Source: Eunapius fragilis
Lineage: Eukaryota > Porifera > Demospongiae > Spongillida > Spongillidae
Direction: 5' to 3'
Assembly: GCA_963681505.1 (NCBI GenBank)
Contig: OY811988.1
Location: 5,827,193-5,891,192, forward strand
DNA: 64,000 nucleotides
The position numbers and the translations under genes were made by a program. Below the pieces are notes generated by a model. The model was not told the origin of the DNA, did no database searches, and was given only the letters and a program-made list of their open reading frames with translations. This document shows, piece after piece, positions 12,301-24,083 of the stretch; within the stretch, counting starts at the first letter, position 1, and each line of letters opens with the position of its first letter.

Positions 12301-15300
12301 GTCATCACCCCAATAGTCAGAGTAATAATTTGGTTGGATAGGAGGCTTCCAGGTGGAAAGGTTATTGAAAACCCATAATAGTCATTAGTATGGGTACATC
12401 CATTTTCATCCAGCTGTATAGTGTACACATCACAACAACCTTTCTTTAGGTCATCAGGAATATTACAATCTGTGGCAATAATAGTACAAGCACACACACA
12501 GAACAGCCATTGAATTTCATGTGGCAGTGTATAGAACCATGCTATGGCACAGGACACTGTTAAACACACCACTTCTGCCATGCAAGTACCATAATGCATT
12601 ATATATGCATATAAAAAGCACCTTTCCTATTCTCCTAAAATGGGAATCTAAACCCTTGCTCTAATAGAAGCAGATGAAAAGTCATTACATTCTGTTAATA
12701 TAGATCTGCTTTTGTAGCACACCAAAATATACAAACCATGTCAAGAACCAACAATTGATTTGTTAGTTAAATTTCCTGCCGGTTGAAAGAATTGAATTAG
12801 AAAGGAAATAAGCTCCCATCTAAATGTGACATTGATGGAAGGTTTTGCTATATGGCAGTGATAAGGAAGACACGGGGGCGGTCTATGTTTGAGTGTTATG
12901 CTGCTGATGTGGTGTGCTAAAAGATGCTGGCACCAAGCTGATGGTCAAGAAGGAAAGATGTGGTACGTAAGGCAAGTGAAGGGAGTGTTAAAATCGGATG
13001 GTTAACCTATATTCTTGAAAAGAAAATAGAGTTGGGAGTGCACATAAATAACTTAAATACTATATTTTTCTTATAAGATTTGCAAACTCAGTAGTGCTTA
13101 TGAAACCATACAGTCTAAACAAGTAATATAAATATAATAAGCAACAGAGCCAATACTTATGTTTCTCGTATTTAGTTATACCACTCACGGAAGTTCCCAC
13201 AGTTCGAGTTGGCATCAACAAATTGACACTTCTCTTCCAGATGGTTGACAAAATCAAAACCTTCACCAGTCCAAGTGCAACCTCTATCTTTGAATCTGCA
13301 TCTCACTTTGAGAGAGAGCAGCTTACGCTGATGATCTTTATTGAGCATAAAGGAAGGTTTAGCGTGACGACAAAGTGGACAATTGTCATTGTATTTGGTA
13401 GCTTCTTGTGAGAGGTGTTTGCCACAACAATCCGAAAGGTAGGGATACAACAAAAGTTCATAGGTTATTGGGCAAACATATTCTGCTGATGGCGCTTCAA
13501 TAAAGTCATCCAATGTAATTGTATATCTGGACTTGGCATTCACTGGAGCTGTCAAAAAATGGGAAGCATTAAAACACATGACACTAAAGCATAACCTTTG
13601 CAAGTAATTTGTTGCATGAAGTAACCTTTCTACTTTCTAAATGAAGTATAATCATTAGGGATGATGCATTTATCTCCCTTCTGCTAATGTTGCTACCATT
13701 ACGTGCCTACCTCCAGATTGTTGCTGTTCAGTCTGAGAATTTGGTAACATTATGGGAGGCAATAATGTTACTGTGCTTGACAAAAATGATACCATATCAT
13801 GTTTAGAAAAATTTTCAGCATACATCTGAGCAGTAGTTCCATACTGAAAAACAAAATCAATATTTAAAATGCATCATTCCATTATGAAGCTTAGATAATA
13901 ATGTGGGCCATTCTCTTTTTTTTATGAAGATATTACTTTAATCATCAAATATAATTTACAAAATAATAATTATATCTCCCCCTATAGCCAGTCAACACTC
14001 ATTAACTGGCACTACCACATGTATTGTAGACAGAGGAAAACAGTATCAAAATATGGAAGTCACACCAAACATTAAACACAAAGGTGTAATGATAATCTAA
14101 CGATGATCAATTAATTGCTGCATGTCTGTTTGCTCTATACTCCCCACTCATTTTAACATTATTCTTCTCTCATGAATACACTATATTTTTCTATGTTAAT
14201 GCTCAGTGGAGTAATTTCGGTGGAGTGATAATCTGTACCTGATCTTTTGTATTAATATCTATACCATAGTCTATTAGACTGGTTGCAATTTCGATGTAGC
14301 CACCCATTGCTGCATAGTGAAGTGCAGATCGATTTTTCTGTATGAAAAAAAAAAGTGTGGTTAATGATACAATGTCTTATGAATATTTACACACATAAAA
14401 CAGAATAGAATGGCATGCTATATAATAAACTCACCTCGGTCAAAGAGTTGACCCTAGCTCCTTTAGATAACAAGAACTTAACAATTTGGCTGTTTCCACT
14501 GCGTGATGCCAAATGAAGTGCACTTCGTGTCAGCTGCGAGAGTTACATGTGTTCATGTAAAATTACACTATACAACACTCTCCCATTATTACATCATTTG
14601 ATTAAAGTCATACCTTATCTGTTTTGTGAATAGAGAATCCCCAATCTAGTAGAATGCTTACAATATCAACCAAATCTTTCTTATTTTGTGCAACAAGATG
14701 AAGAGCAGAGTTGCCAGCCTAGTGAGCATTAAAAAAATGATTAAATATAACTACAAGTAGCATGATATATTTCACCTATTAGTGAAGCATGAGGAAGATG
14801 GCAATATTTAAATATCAGTCAGTCCAAAGATTGTGATCAATGATTGATGAGCATTAATTTTCAGCTTACATAATAGCTGAACCAAAGACCACTCATTACC
14901 TTACATTCTTTTCTACAGCTAATTGGACATGAAATGTTATGAGTTCAATACCAAATACTATAATAAATTTGAAAACCTGGATACAAATTATTTTATTTAC
15001 AGCCTACTGGCTTGTATGCTTACAAAGTCTGTGGAATCAGCTTGTGCTTTTTCAATGCATTTTTTGACCATTTCCAGATGACCATAGTAACATGCTGTTC
15101 TAAGACGACAGTTATCCTCATCCTGCAAGTAAGGGAAGTATTAGTATCAGATATTCACGATGGAAATAAAACTTTTTGCATAACATGACTCAACTTTACC
15201 TTACCTGGGGTGAATTTTCCTCACCCCCCCCCCCCCCCCCCCCGCCCAAAGGATGGAACTTGTTCAACCTACCAGTGAATACATACATAACAGTATTGGA

Positions 15301-18300
15301 TATACTACTCAATATGCATCTACAACAATATTGGGCACTTTCCCAACCCCTTGGTCATTTTTTGACTACCAAAATTTCACATTTGGATCACAAAAGCAGC
15401 CTTTATACAAACATGTGTCCTCTGTGACCTGACTAGTCAGTTATTAGACGGTTAGTTGCCAGTTATTAGTCATTAGCTACTAGTCAGTTATTAACTGCCC
15501 AGCTACTATATTTTTGCACAAGTTAGTGCTCTGCTTTATCATTTGGAATCCAACCATTTACCCTAAAATCTAGTGAGCACAGCAGTGTAGTTTAGCAGTG
15601 TCGTTTCTCTATTCATATCACTTTTGTAGTGGTCTATCCTTTACACCTGGTCAGATTATAATGATTATGCATAACTGGGATGATTGCCGAAGAAAGGGAC
15701 CTAAAATGATATTGTAAACTTTTCCAGGAAGGTGCACCAAAGTTAACATGTCCTATTGAAATGTATGCACAATCCAGACCATTGTAACTCCATGAGGAGA
15801 GACCAATTGCCAATACACAAATTAGATGTTGTAGAGAACCTAGGTATCTCTTAGAATATCAAATAATTCAACGCTCTGTTTGCTGCAATGATTCCATGTA
15901 TTATTGTTACATCAGTTATTTGATTGTAATAGCCATTAATATTGGTGTATTGGTCGACCAATTGGACCAAGGGGAGGAGGGTGAGGGTAAAGATATATAT
16001 TTAAAATGAAAGTATTATAAATGACTTTGAGTAAAGCAGCCCCAAAAAATGCTTTACGTTTTACAGTTTACATTTTTGTATAAAATTCAATCTTACTATT
16101 CACTAATATAACCATAAGCTTGCAAGTTTTCCTATCTCACAATAATTATGCATGCAGCATGTGTGTACCTTGGCACTTTCCAACAAGTCATAAACCTCTG
16201 TTCTGTTGTGCAACTTAGCATTTTCCTGCGCTGTTCTTCCATACTGCAATGGAAACAAAGAAAGTCGGCTTCAATGATACCCCATTCAGAAGATGCAAAT
16301 AATAATGCTGCAACTACTTAGCCTAGTAATATAACCAGATATATTAATCTGCAGTACTGGTATATCAATAACAAAACATACCTTGTCTTTTTTGTACAAA
16401 TTTGCCTGGTAAGACAGCAGTGTTTTTACCATTGCTGTATGACCTCCAATAGCAGCAATATGAAGAGCTGTGTACCCATCCTAGAATGAATGTATTTTAA
16501 GTACCGATAAAACATAAAGCACAGACAGCACAAACCAAGAGAGTCAGATGGTTATGTTTGATAATGGAATTTATAAAATGACAACAGATTTATTCCGTAA
16601 GTGCGTAAGATAAGAAATGAGCTCTCGTGCATGTATCGATGTACATCATTGGATCTTTTTTCTCTGAGTAGTGAAAGAGACCAGGTACTTAGATATTGTC
16701 ATTAAGGCCCAGGGATAGTACTATTTAGTGGTGATATAATTTAAGCAAACCAGAGAACCAAATTAAACAACATCGTTACATTATCTACAGCAGTGACTAA
16801 CTGTGGTTAGCAATTAGGGGGTGTTCTAGAAAGTAAATATTTTAATATACAATTTTCCGTTCGATTTTTAAAAGTAGTGAGTATTTTGCTAAACCATGAA
16901 ACTGTATACCTAATGGCGGGTCCAATGTAAAATTCCTAGAATGCTTTCTGATAGTTGATTGCAATTTCATGCTACAATGCAAAGGAAAAGTTAAGTATTT
17001 ATTAATTATGAAATATAACACTCCAAAGCCTTTCTGCCCACTATAGGGTGGTTTAAAATAACTCCCTGAGAGGGGCATGGGGGAGCAGGCTCAAAATCCC
17101 CTGCTTCTCATAGCCCTTGAATAAGTACTGAGCACCAATGTTAGCTTATTTTGCACAACAGACTTCTTTATCTGTGTTCTCTATATCAGCCCCATTTTTC
17201 AGAAGAAGAGTAGCAGTACTTGAGTGGCCTTGTTTGGCAGCCCAGTTGAGAGCGGTATGGCCTGCCTGCATTAAGATAAAAATTATGCATCAATAATTGC
17301 ACTTGTGTACTGTAAATGTACAACACAACAGCTAGTGTAATCACATTTGAGCCCACAAGTGACATAGTGATCTCTCAAAAAGGTTTAATGTCATGCGCAG
17401 TGAAGGCACACACAGTGAATGTGTCCAGAATTAACTATATCAGTGGGTGGTTTTAAGGGTTATGTTAGAAGCCATTGGATTGTCTCAGCAAAATGATTAC
17501 ACTCCACATTACAAGTTTAAAAGATATACTTTTTACCTCGTCTGATTGATTGATAGATGCATCACTGGTAATGAGTTTGTGTACTATTTTTTCATGACCA
17601 TTCTCTGCTGCAATGTGAAGTGGAGTGTTACCTTTCTGCAATGAATACAGGTGATTTAATGAATGATTCTGATGCGTTTAAAAACGTAGCATATATATTT
17701 TTTAATCACAGGCGTACTTTTAGGGAGGTGCTTAGGGTGCTCAAGAACTAACATAATTAAACTTGAATAGTTAGTAAGTTTGAATAGTTGGCCATGCATA
17801 TACTCGCACCCGTACTTGGGGATTAGGACTCCCCCGATTGGCAATCAAGGTCAATCCACTAGAATCATATTTGTTACAGCTGGATAGTGAATTTTGAAAC
17901 CTGTGAGTTCAATTAAAGACTTACAATGTCCTTTGAATTTACATTTGCTCCTGAATCTAGGAGTTGCACCACTGTCACAAATTCACCATAGCGTGCTGCA
18001 TTGCGTAGGTGAGAGCCCAGCTCATCCTGCATCATGGAACACAATATGCATTTAACAAAATTGAATTACAGAAAGAAGTCTAATACTTGTATTTCATGCC
18101 ACTACAAGTTTTAGCATTCTAATTTTGTTAGTAACATTTGTGTGTTACTTATTATTTCATACAAAGACGTCAAATCAAGACATGCATGATGCTTTTAAAG
18201 GTCTGCATAATCCATTTACCTGCGAAGCATCAATAGGTATTTTGGTACTTGACTGATAAAACTCTGTGTCATAAAAAAGATTAGATTTTTGATTCTACAT

Positions 18301-21300
18301 TAGTGCAAAATGACTACTGAACACAAATGGTCTTGTCATAATGCCAAATGTGCATATCAACTTACTCTCATCCATCGTCTGCTCATCTGAAGGTGTTGAA
18401 AATGCCTGAGTGTTGAATAAAAAGAATTGTGTTAGTGTTATTCTACATTCTGAAATGAGCTAGAATCAGATGCTTCAACATGCTAAGGACAATAGTATAA
18501 TAGAGTGCATGCAATAGTATACAGGTAAGATTTTCACATGTACAGCTAGGACTATACAACAAGTACTTGATATGCTGCTATGATTTGCACACAAGTTGCT
18601 GCATGTGGATATTCTAATCAGTAGAACCCACCTTCATCTTCTCATTAAGCAATTGGGCCAGATTTGCATGCTGGTAAATTGTTGCGTAGTCAAAGGCAGA
18701 TCTTCCAAACTAATGATCAAGTAAGAAAAGTATAAAATTCTGGACAATTTTCTATATGAGATTTGCGAGAGGCAGGTACACAAATATTTTGCAAGGAGGA
18801 GCAAGAGTGTGGGTCATTACTATATTTATATAGTTGGGCATGGCTAACTGAGGTGTTGAGTAAAATGAGAGTCTAGGGCGAAGCCCCAGCCACAAAATTA
18901 TAATTTTTCTGTTGCTATTTATGTCATCAGGTTGACTTAAGTTGTTGAAATATTATTATAGTATGTCAAAAATTACATGATTCATTGCATTTTACTGGCT
19001 AAAACTAAATGTATCTAGCTGACAATTGATTAAATTTCAGCCTGCCTGGCAGGCTAAGTAGCTAATGTAATCCCTGCTAGATAAAAAACTAAATGCATTT
19101 ACGTTATTAGAACTAATGAAGCCTAAGTGTTAATCACTGTCAAGGCAACCTAGGCCATGTGTTTTTTTTTTAATGGAGGTTTTCAGGTCCAGTGGTCTTA
19201 TAGTATGTAGTTCCATAATCTCTACAAGGTTTTTTTTTAAGTAGCTCAGAGCCCATTCATTGAGCGAAGAAGATCACACCGTTTTGTACTTGTAGCACCG
19301 TTTTGTACTTGTAATTCTGAAGGGTGGCGTTGCTTTGCACTTGACCCAACTATGATGAACCACATGTACTCAACCCACTTGTTGGTTAGGTGGTTATTTG
19401 TTAATAACTACAATTTATTGCTGACTAAAATCAATAAGGGTTGGTTGCTGGCATGGCTAGCCCAATGTATCTGGAAATGATGTCATTCTGCACCAATGTT
19501 GAAAGTAAAACTCATTGTGCATGTCTACATGAAATGCATATAAGCAACTGCTCTTGTAACATATCAGTATAAATTTGTATAATTTCAGCCATAAATTTGT
19601 CATTTCGTATCAATTTCACACAATATACAGATTTAGCCATTGGTAAACAAAAAAAGCTGGTTTATAGTAACAATATATGGGATTGATGGAGAAAAAAGGA
19701 ACCTATAACATCTTCCAGGAAGGAGCATCTAAGGTGGTGCATAAATTAAAATGTATGTGTAATTGAAATTCAGGCCACTGTAACTCCATGATGGGCAGAC
19801 TATCTCATCAAAACAAAACATACATTATGTCCCTTTAACATACATTATGTTCCATTTCACTGCAACAATTGTTTCATTGCCATGGTAGTAATCATTAATA
19901 AGGATGATTGTATGTAAGCTCAAATTTCACTTACATGCAATTTTCTCATTTATGCTATCATATGATTTGTAATTTTGTGCCTACAATAAAAATGCTTACC
20001 GTATCTTTTATAAAGAGGAGTGTATTTAAGTTCACATTTTGAGAGAGTATTCTCTCAACCAAAAGCGTAAACCCACCAATAGCAGCATAGTGAAGAACTG
20101 TTCGATTTTTCTGGTAAAAAATATGCAGATGTAATGTTTATTATTAAAAATGGCAATATACATAAAGGTATATGTAGAGCACAATGAGTAAACGACACTT
20201 TACCTATTACAATGCTAGCTGTTACTGTGACCTGACTGTATGCTGTATGTACAAGTACACAACAAAGTATGAGGTACCTAAGTAAAAAATACATTCCCCG
20301 ATTGACCTACCGATGTACAATGATGAATGTTTGCTCCATGGGAAAGCAGTAAATCAAACATTGAAATGTTTCCCTTTTGAACAGCCAGTTGTAACGCAGT
20401 ACGTCCAAACTGAGTATTTAAAATATTAGTGAAAGCAGTACTCGTATTATGCCAACATCTAAGAAATATTTGTTGCCCTCAAAAGAAGATACCAATGTGT
20501 CACATACATGTACAACAACTTCTTAGTCAAATTACAGCTTAATTGTCGTCATTTCTATTACCTTGTCGGGATGGTCGACATGGAAGTGCTTTGAAAGCAG
20601 TACCTCTACTACCTCCTTGTGTCCTTGCTCTGCAGCAATATGAAGAGATGTGTTTCCAACCTATTGAGAAATCTAGTTTCAAATCAGGTTGTTTGAGTTG
20701 AACCCTGAAATCTTAACATTGAAAAACTATATGTATATATATATTCATTGTGAATGCGCTTCTGGAAAGGATAAATTTATTAAGTAACAGACACTGAAGC
20801 CAAGGAATTTAGAATTACAGGGGCCCTGAGCTTTGGCTTCCTGAGCGTAGCAAAGGAGCTACTTAATAAGGATACAAAAAATCAAATTACAGGTGCACTT
20901 TATTGCTTGCTGCTTGTGGGCTAATTATTACTAAATAGTATATCTGGTAATGTGTTCACTACATCCATTTTTGAGAACGCAAAGTACTGAAACTGTGGGA
21001 TGTACATGATTTAGAATAGGGCTGTAGCATCTCAAGCATTACTAAGGGTCATTTGGCTCCTTAGTATTAGGGTATTCTAAGTCATATGGATCACAAACTG
21101 AATAAGATTCTTGCAATTCATAAATAGCAACGTTCAGTCCAGGTCACATTGCCACATTGTCTAACTATTATTCAGACTATGATTTTTGTTTAGCAAAAAA
21201 TGGATGGAAATATATTGAACACAAGATGGCACATATGTAGCCATAAATGTGTTTTAGCCCACAAACTATGAGCTGTAAAGATTGTGATATGAATGGTGGT

Positions 21301-23863
21301 GGCATGAATGGAAATACCGTGCACCAGTAACTTGATACACAGGCACAGTGCAATTGATATATCTTAAAGTTTAAGCAACTTGGAACTGGCCAAGCTCTTA
21401 AGTAGTGAGTAGATGATTATGTAATGGTCATTCTTACTAAATCTGTGTAGTCTGGACTAGCATAGTCCACCCATTGCTTTACGTTGTTCAAATTCCCGAA
21501 GTAGCAAGCATTTTGTAATAAGTTGTCATACTGTTGAAATAGAAGGTTAAGATGAAATCATTCAAAGTAGCAATAATATAATTCCACATACTGGGATAGT
21601 GACAGAGGGAACAGTGTCATCCACCTAATGAAGAAAGAAATGAAGTTTGAAATTGATGCAATTCGTTTGTATAGCAAAATATGTTTTATCTATTTTTCTA
21701 CATGTACACAATATTAAATAACATAAACACACACAGCAAAGTTAAACACATGCTCTAAACAGAATGGCCCCGAGTTTGGCTCTGATCAGGGTCAAATTCA
21801 ATCTACCATAGATTCAGTTTATTGTGATGGACTTGGGCTGCCCAGTCTTCCAGCACGCCTAGAGACTTCATTGAGTTTTTGATCCCCAAGATTCCAATGC
21901 AGCCAAGTTCTAGACATTTTGCATCATTAATGTGGTGCTTTCTCTTTTCTGCCTGCATGCTGCTGAACTTGAAGGTTTTCGTATAATGATGCAATGATCA
22001 ACTGCTGCAGGCTTGCCCAACTCCCAGTTAGGGTGAGGATATTGGCGGGACACATTTGCCATGCTTCACGACCCAAGCTCCTACCAGCTTTGAGCTGTGT
22101 ATCCAAGCATGCACACTGACAGAACTGAAAAAGGGTGGCTCGGATTCTGTTGTGGCGAGAAACCACATCAGGGCCATTTTTACAAGACAAAGCATGGAGA
22201 CCAAAATGATCCAAAGGATGGAACATGCATTGAGGACAGAGCTGACCTGCACTCATGGGAAGCCCTAACCACAACTCAATGGCAAAGTGAAACTCTGAGG
22301 GATCAAGTTAAGCCTTGGAAGTTGTGACAGATAGCCAAGCTGATGAGTGAGGCAAGGAAATTGAAAACAAGAGAGCCTTATCTGGCAGTGAAGCATTAAC
22401 AAGCAACTCGGTAAATTGCTGGTTATTAAAACATTATTGCTATAAGAATATTTTTCATTTACATGATACATTTCATAACCCTGTGTTGAAATTGCAATTG
22501 TGTTACTAAACAACATCAATTGCATTTAAATTCTCTTACCTTGCTGCTTTCAAGTATATTAGCAACTTTCAAATGTCCAAATGTTTCAGCATAATAAATT
22601 GCCGTTTTTTCAAACTGAAATGGTTAAATGTCTCAATCAAAATTAATACTCAATGCATATTGGTATGAAATATTGATATATAGTTCATGTACATGCAAGA
22701 TTGTGTAATACAGGTGATCTTAATCCTAATTTTTTTGAAAGGGGGGGGGGGGGTTAAATTAACAAATGTTTTTATCATAATAGGCAATGAGATGAGAAGA
22801 GATAAAAGGTATGGACAAGAGAAGAAAGTGCAAGAGAGGTCGGGAGGAGAGTACGTAGTTAGTTAAGCACTATTATTCAATTAATTAGTCAACAGTTCAT
22901 AGACACAATAAGTTTTTTTGTAGCAGAGTATGAATTGGTTAATCAAACAGTACTACTAAATTTCAAAATACATGTATTATTAAGGATCAATAGCTTACAT
23001 TGTCTTTCACTGAAGGCTTAATTCCATGTCTGAGCAGGGATGTGACAGTGTCCTCATGGCCTACTGTAGCAGCTGCATGTAGAGCAGTGCTACCATCCTG
23101 AAAAATTCAAAAGCACATGCATTCTTTGTGTACATGTATGGTAAATTGTGTACATGTATGGTAAATTTTCCTTACTTTGTCACAACGATGAATATCAGCT
23201 CCTTCCTGCAGCAGGGTTTCTACTACATCTAGTTTACCTTGCTTTGATGCCCAAAGAAGGGCATCACAGCCCAGCTGAGCAATATAACATGTGTATTAGT
23301 TGGGCATTGGGTACAGAGCAATGCAAAACGTACATTATCAACCTGATGAATTGTAGCACTCTGAACTGCAATGATGTGCTTCACTATTTCAAGATGTCCA
23401 TGTTCAGATGCATAATGAAGGGCCGTTTTTCCAGACTAAATGGTAGTACAAAGCAGTCCAAAGGCTTCATATCATGTAACTATTACTTTGCAGCTATAAT
23501 CATGTGTACAAAATCTTTTTTCTTTTGCCTCTTGAAAACAGCTACTGTTACAATTGCATTTATGCAATTGTGAGTTGTAACTTGAGGCTTGTATTCAATT
23601 TGAATGCATGCAAGTGAGTAGCATGCGCACGCATGTGCAGAAAGAGGTGTGGCATATCTCTTACACTATCACATGATTTCGGACGAGCTCCACTACTGAT
23701 CAATTCCTTCACTTTGTCCAAGTTACCTAATCTTGATGCAGTACGCAACAGCAAATCATTCTGGTGGAATTGCAAAAATTGCACTCAATGCCATAAGAAA
23801 TAGCCTTGTGCTAGTGATGTCGATTGTGTTAATCCGTCTTCAACAACATACCTGATCTGTCAT
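9082..23863 (-). CDS. Ankyrin x20 - RING/U-box - TRAF zinc finger - ZU5 - UPA-like - Death protein
   Basis: There are 29 coding exons in transcription order: 23863-23852, 23760-23665, 23435-23334, 23274-23176, 23097-22999, 22614-22540, 21624-21592, 21530-21438, 20660-20562, 20409-20311, 20110-20000, 18709-18632, 18405-18366, 18263-18220, 18026-17925, 17635-17537, 17265-17164, 16480-16382, 16243-16169, 15122-15024, 14718-14614, 14533-14435, 14337-14239, 13843-13711, 13548-13189, 12469-11889, 11828-11685, 11636-11432, 9386-9082. They total 3687 bases (1228 aa plus stop), every junction is GT-AG, and all phases close. The start MTDQNDLLLRTAS begins the first ankyrin helix. The order ankyrin, ZU5, UPA, Death copies that of classical ankyrins, but an E3-ligase-like module sits in between. 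The likely role is a cytoplasmic scaffold or ubiquitin ligase in Death-fold signalling (inference). The join to the last exon over a 2-kb intron is phase-consistent but the least certain. Confidence 0.72.
10030..10550 (-). pseudogene. Possible decayed coding fragment in the last intron
   Basis: The minus strand ends with an acidic stretch (GQVDDDDGKDHDECDLGDM, then a stop), and frame-shifted Cys-rich pieces lie upstream. It is interrupted by a long G run at about 10500. It looks like an old mobile-element gene tail, and I cannot name it. Confidence 0.25.
11265..11352 (+). repeat. Fragment related to the foldback element at 38335-38550
   Basis: The segments gatgaaagcagtaaggt and gccttatttt, then ttttccgttgttccgag, match the arm at 38456-38549. 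It lies within the 9387-11431 intron. Confidence 0.45.
11432..12469 (-). CDS. ZU5 and UPA-like exons
   Basis: Exon 12469-11889 starts after the acceptor tattgccacag and encodes a ZU5 domain (YGFSITFPPGSLLSNQIITL, then ENVVPISATLLVCG). Exons 11828-11685 and 11636-11432 encode a region with FKWNG, VPGWQLTLV and PRFILQVRPTG that fits the UPA position between ZU5 and Death domains in UNC5, PIDD and ankyrins. An ORF starting at an ATG at 12599 reads into ZU5, but its first part looks like translated intron. Confidence 0.72.
13189..13548 (-). CDS. RING/U-box-like and TRAF-type zinc finger exon
   Basis: One 360-base exon encodes EYVCPITYELL, then SDCCGKHLS and CPLCR, and then a TRAF-type finger with CRFKDRGCTWTGEG and NHLEEKC. 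The first knuckle reads C-P-I-T, so the second zinc-ligand Cys is missing, as in U-boxes, while later Cys pairs remain. E2 binding is plausible but zinc binding may be partial. The exon ends before GTGAGT in phase 1; reading through reaches a stop after four more codons, so a shorter isoform ending here is possible. Confidence 0.75.
13711..15122 (-). CDS. Ankyrin cassette 4 plus linker of the large gene
   Basis: Five exons encode a cap beginning DEDNCRLRTACYYG, repeats beginning AGNSALHLV (35 residues), LTRSALHLA and KNRSALHYA, and a short terminal repeat beginning YGTTAQMYA. The last runs into a Gln-rich linker and ends in phase 1. Its KNRS-type fourth exon resembles cassette 2. Confidence 0.8.
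15685..15905 (+). repeat. Dispersed repeat family D, copy 3 (intronic)
   Basis: It begins near gggacctaaaatgat, carries ccattgtaactccatgagga, and ends near tgctgcaatgattccat. It lies in an intron of the large ankyrin gene. Confidence 0.5.
16169..18026 (-). CDS. Ankyrin cassette 3 of the large gene
   Basis: Five phase-0 exons encode a cap beginning DELGSHLRNAARYG, repeats beginning KGNTPLHIA, AGHTALNWA and DGYTALHIA, and a short 25-residue repeat beginning YGRTAQENA. Its DGYT-type fourth exon matches cassette 1 in type, and is almost identical in DNA to the paralogue exon at 56573-56671. Confidence 0.8.
18632..21530 (-). CDS. Ankyrin cassette 2 of the large gene
   Basis: Five phase-0 exons encode a cap beginning YDNLLQNACYFGNL, repeats beginning VGNTSLHIA, FGRTALQLA and KNRTVLHYA (37 residues), and a short repeat beginning FGRSAFDYA (26 residues). 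Linker exons 18366-18405 and 18220-18263 follow. This cassette is absent from the paralogue at 47.6-60.6 kb. Confidence 0.8.
19682..19880 (+). repeat. Dispersed repeat family D, copy 4 (intronic)
   Basis: It begins near gattgatggagaaaaaagga, carries ccactgtaactccatgatgg, and ends near cattgccatgg. The outer ends are roughly complementary. It lies between exons 18632-18709 and 20000-20110. Confidence 0.5.
21800..22275 (-). pseudogene. Reverse-transcriptase C-terminal fragment (retroelement relic)
   Basis: The minus strand encodes CPQCMFHPLDHFGLHALSCK, then VVSRHNRIRATLF. This is the Cys/His knuckle and RHN motif at the C terminus of a retroelement reverse transcriptase common in sponge and cnidarian genomes (recalled family knowledge). 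A frame change leads to AEKRKHHINDAKCLELGC downstream. It is frame-shifted, lacks the polymerase core, and sits in an intron. Confidence 0.6.
22540..23863 (-). CDS. Ankyrin cassette 1 (N-terminal) of the large gene
   Basis: After a 12-base start exon (MTDQ), five exons encode a cap repeat (NDLLLRTASRLGNLDKVKEL), three full repeats beginning SGKTALHYA, LGCDALLWA and DGSTALHAA, and a short 25-residue terminal repeat beginning FEKTAIYYA. Each exon is phase 0 and ends on GT-type donors. An 11-residue linker exon (21592-21624, VDDTVPSVTIP) follows. Confidence 0.8.
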
Positions 23864-24067
23864 ACTCTTTAAGCTTGAGCCTTAGTATACCGGAAATGAA
23901 TAAAGTTAAACTCAAAACATTTAAACACATCAACAAACATATATATAATGTCTGTGTATATATGTATATTATAATTATATAACTGAATTGTCTCAACTGA
24001 TTGTGGGATCAGGTGACTGTGATGTTTACAGCTCATAGGCTAAACAGTTTCCAAGGCGTTATTTCTA

Positions 24068-24083
24068 TTACCAAATATGGTAA
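24068..24083. promoter_or_regulatory. CArG-box palindrome upstream of the large ankyrin gene
   Basis: TTACCAAATATGGTAA is a 16-base palindrome containing a perfect CC(A/T)6GG core, as bound by SRF/MADS-box factors. It lies about 205 bases upstream of the ATG at 23863. The same 16 bases occur at 38235-38250. Confidence 0.5.

Noticed and set aside
11670..12599. A separate gene starting at the ATG at 12599 with a hydrophobic N terminus
   Set aside because: A good acceptor (gccacag) lies at 12470 and gives correct phase with the RING exon. The hydrophobic part is more likely translated intron. Kept as an alternative in the gene entry.
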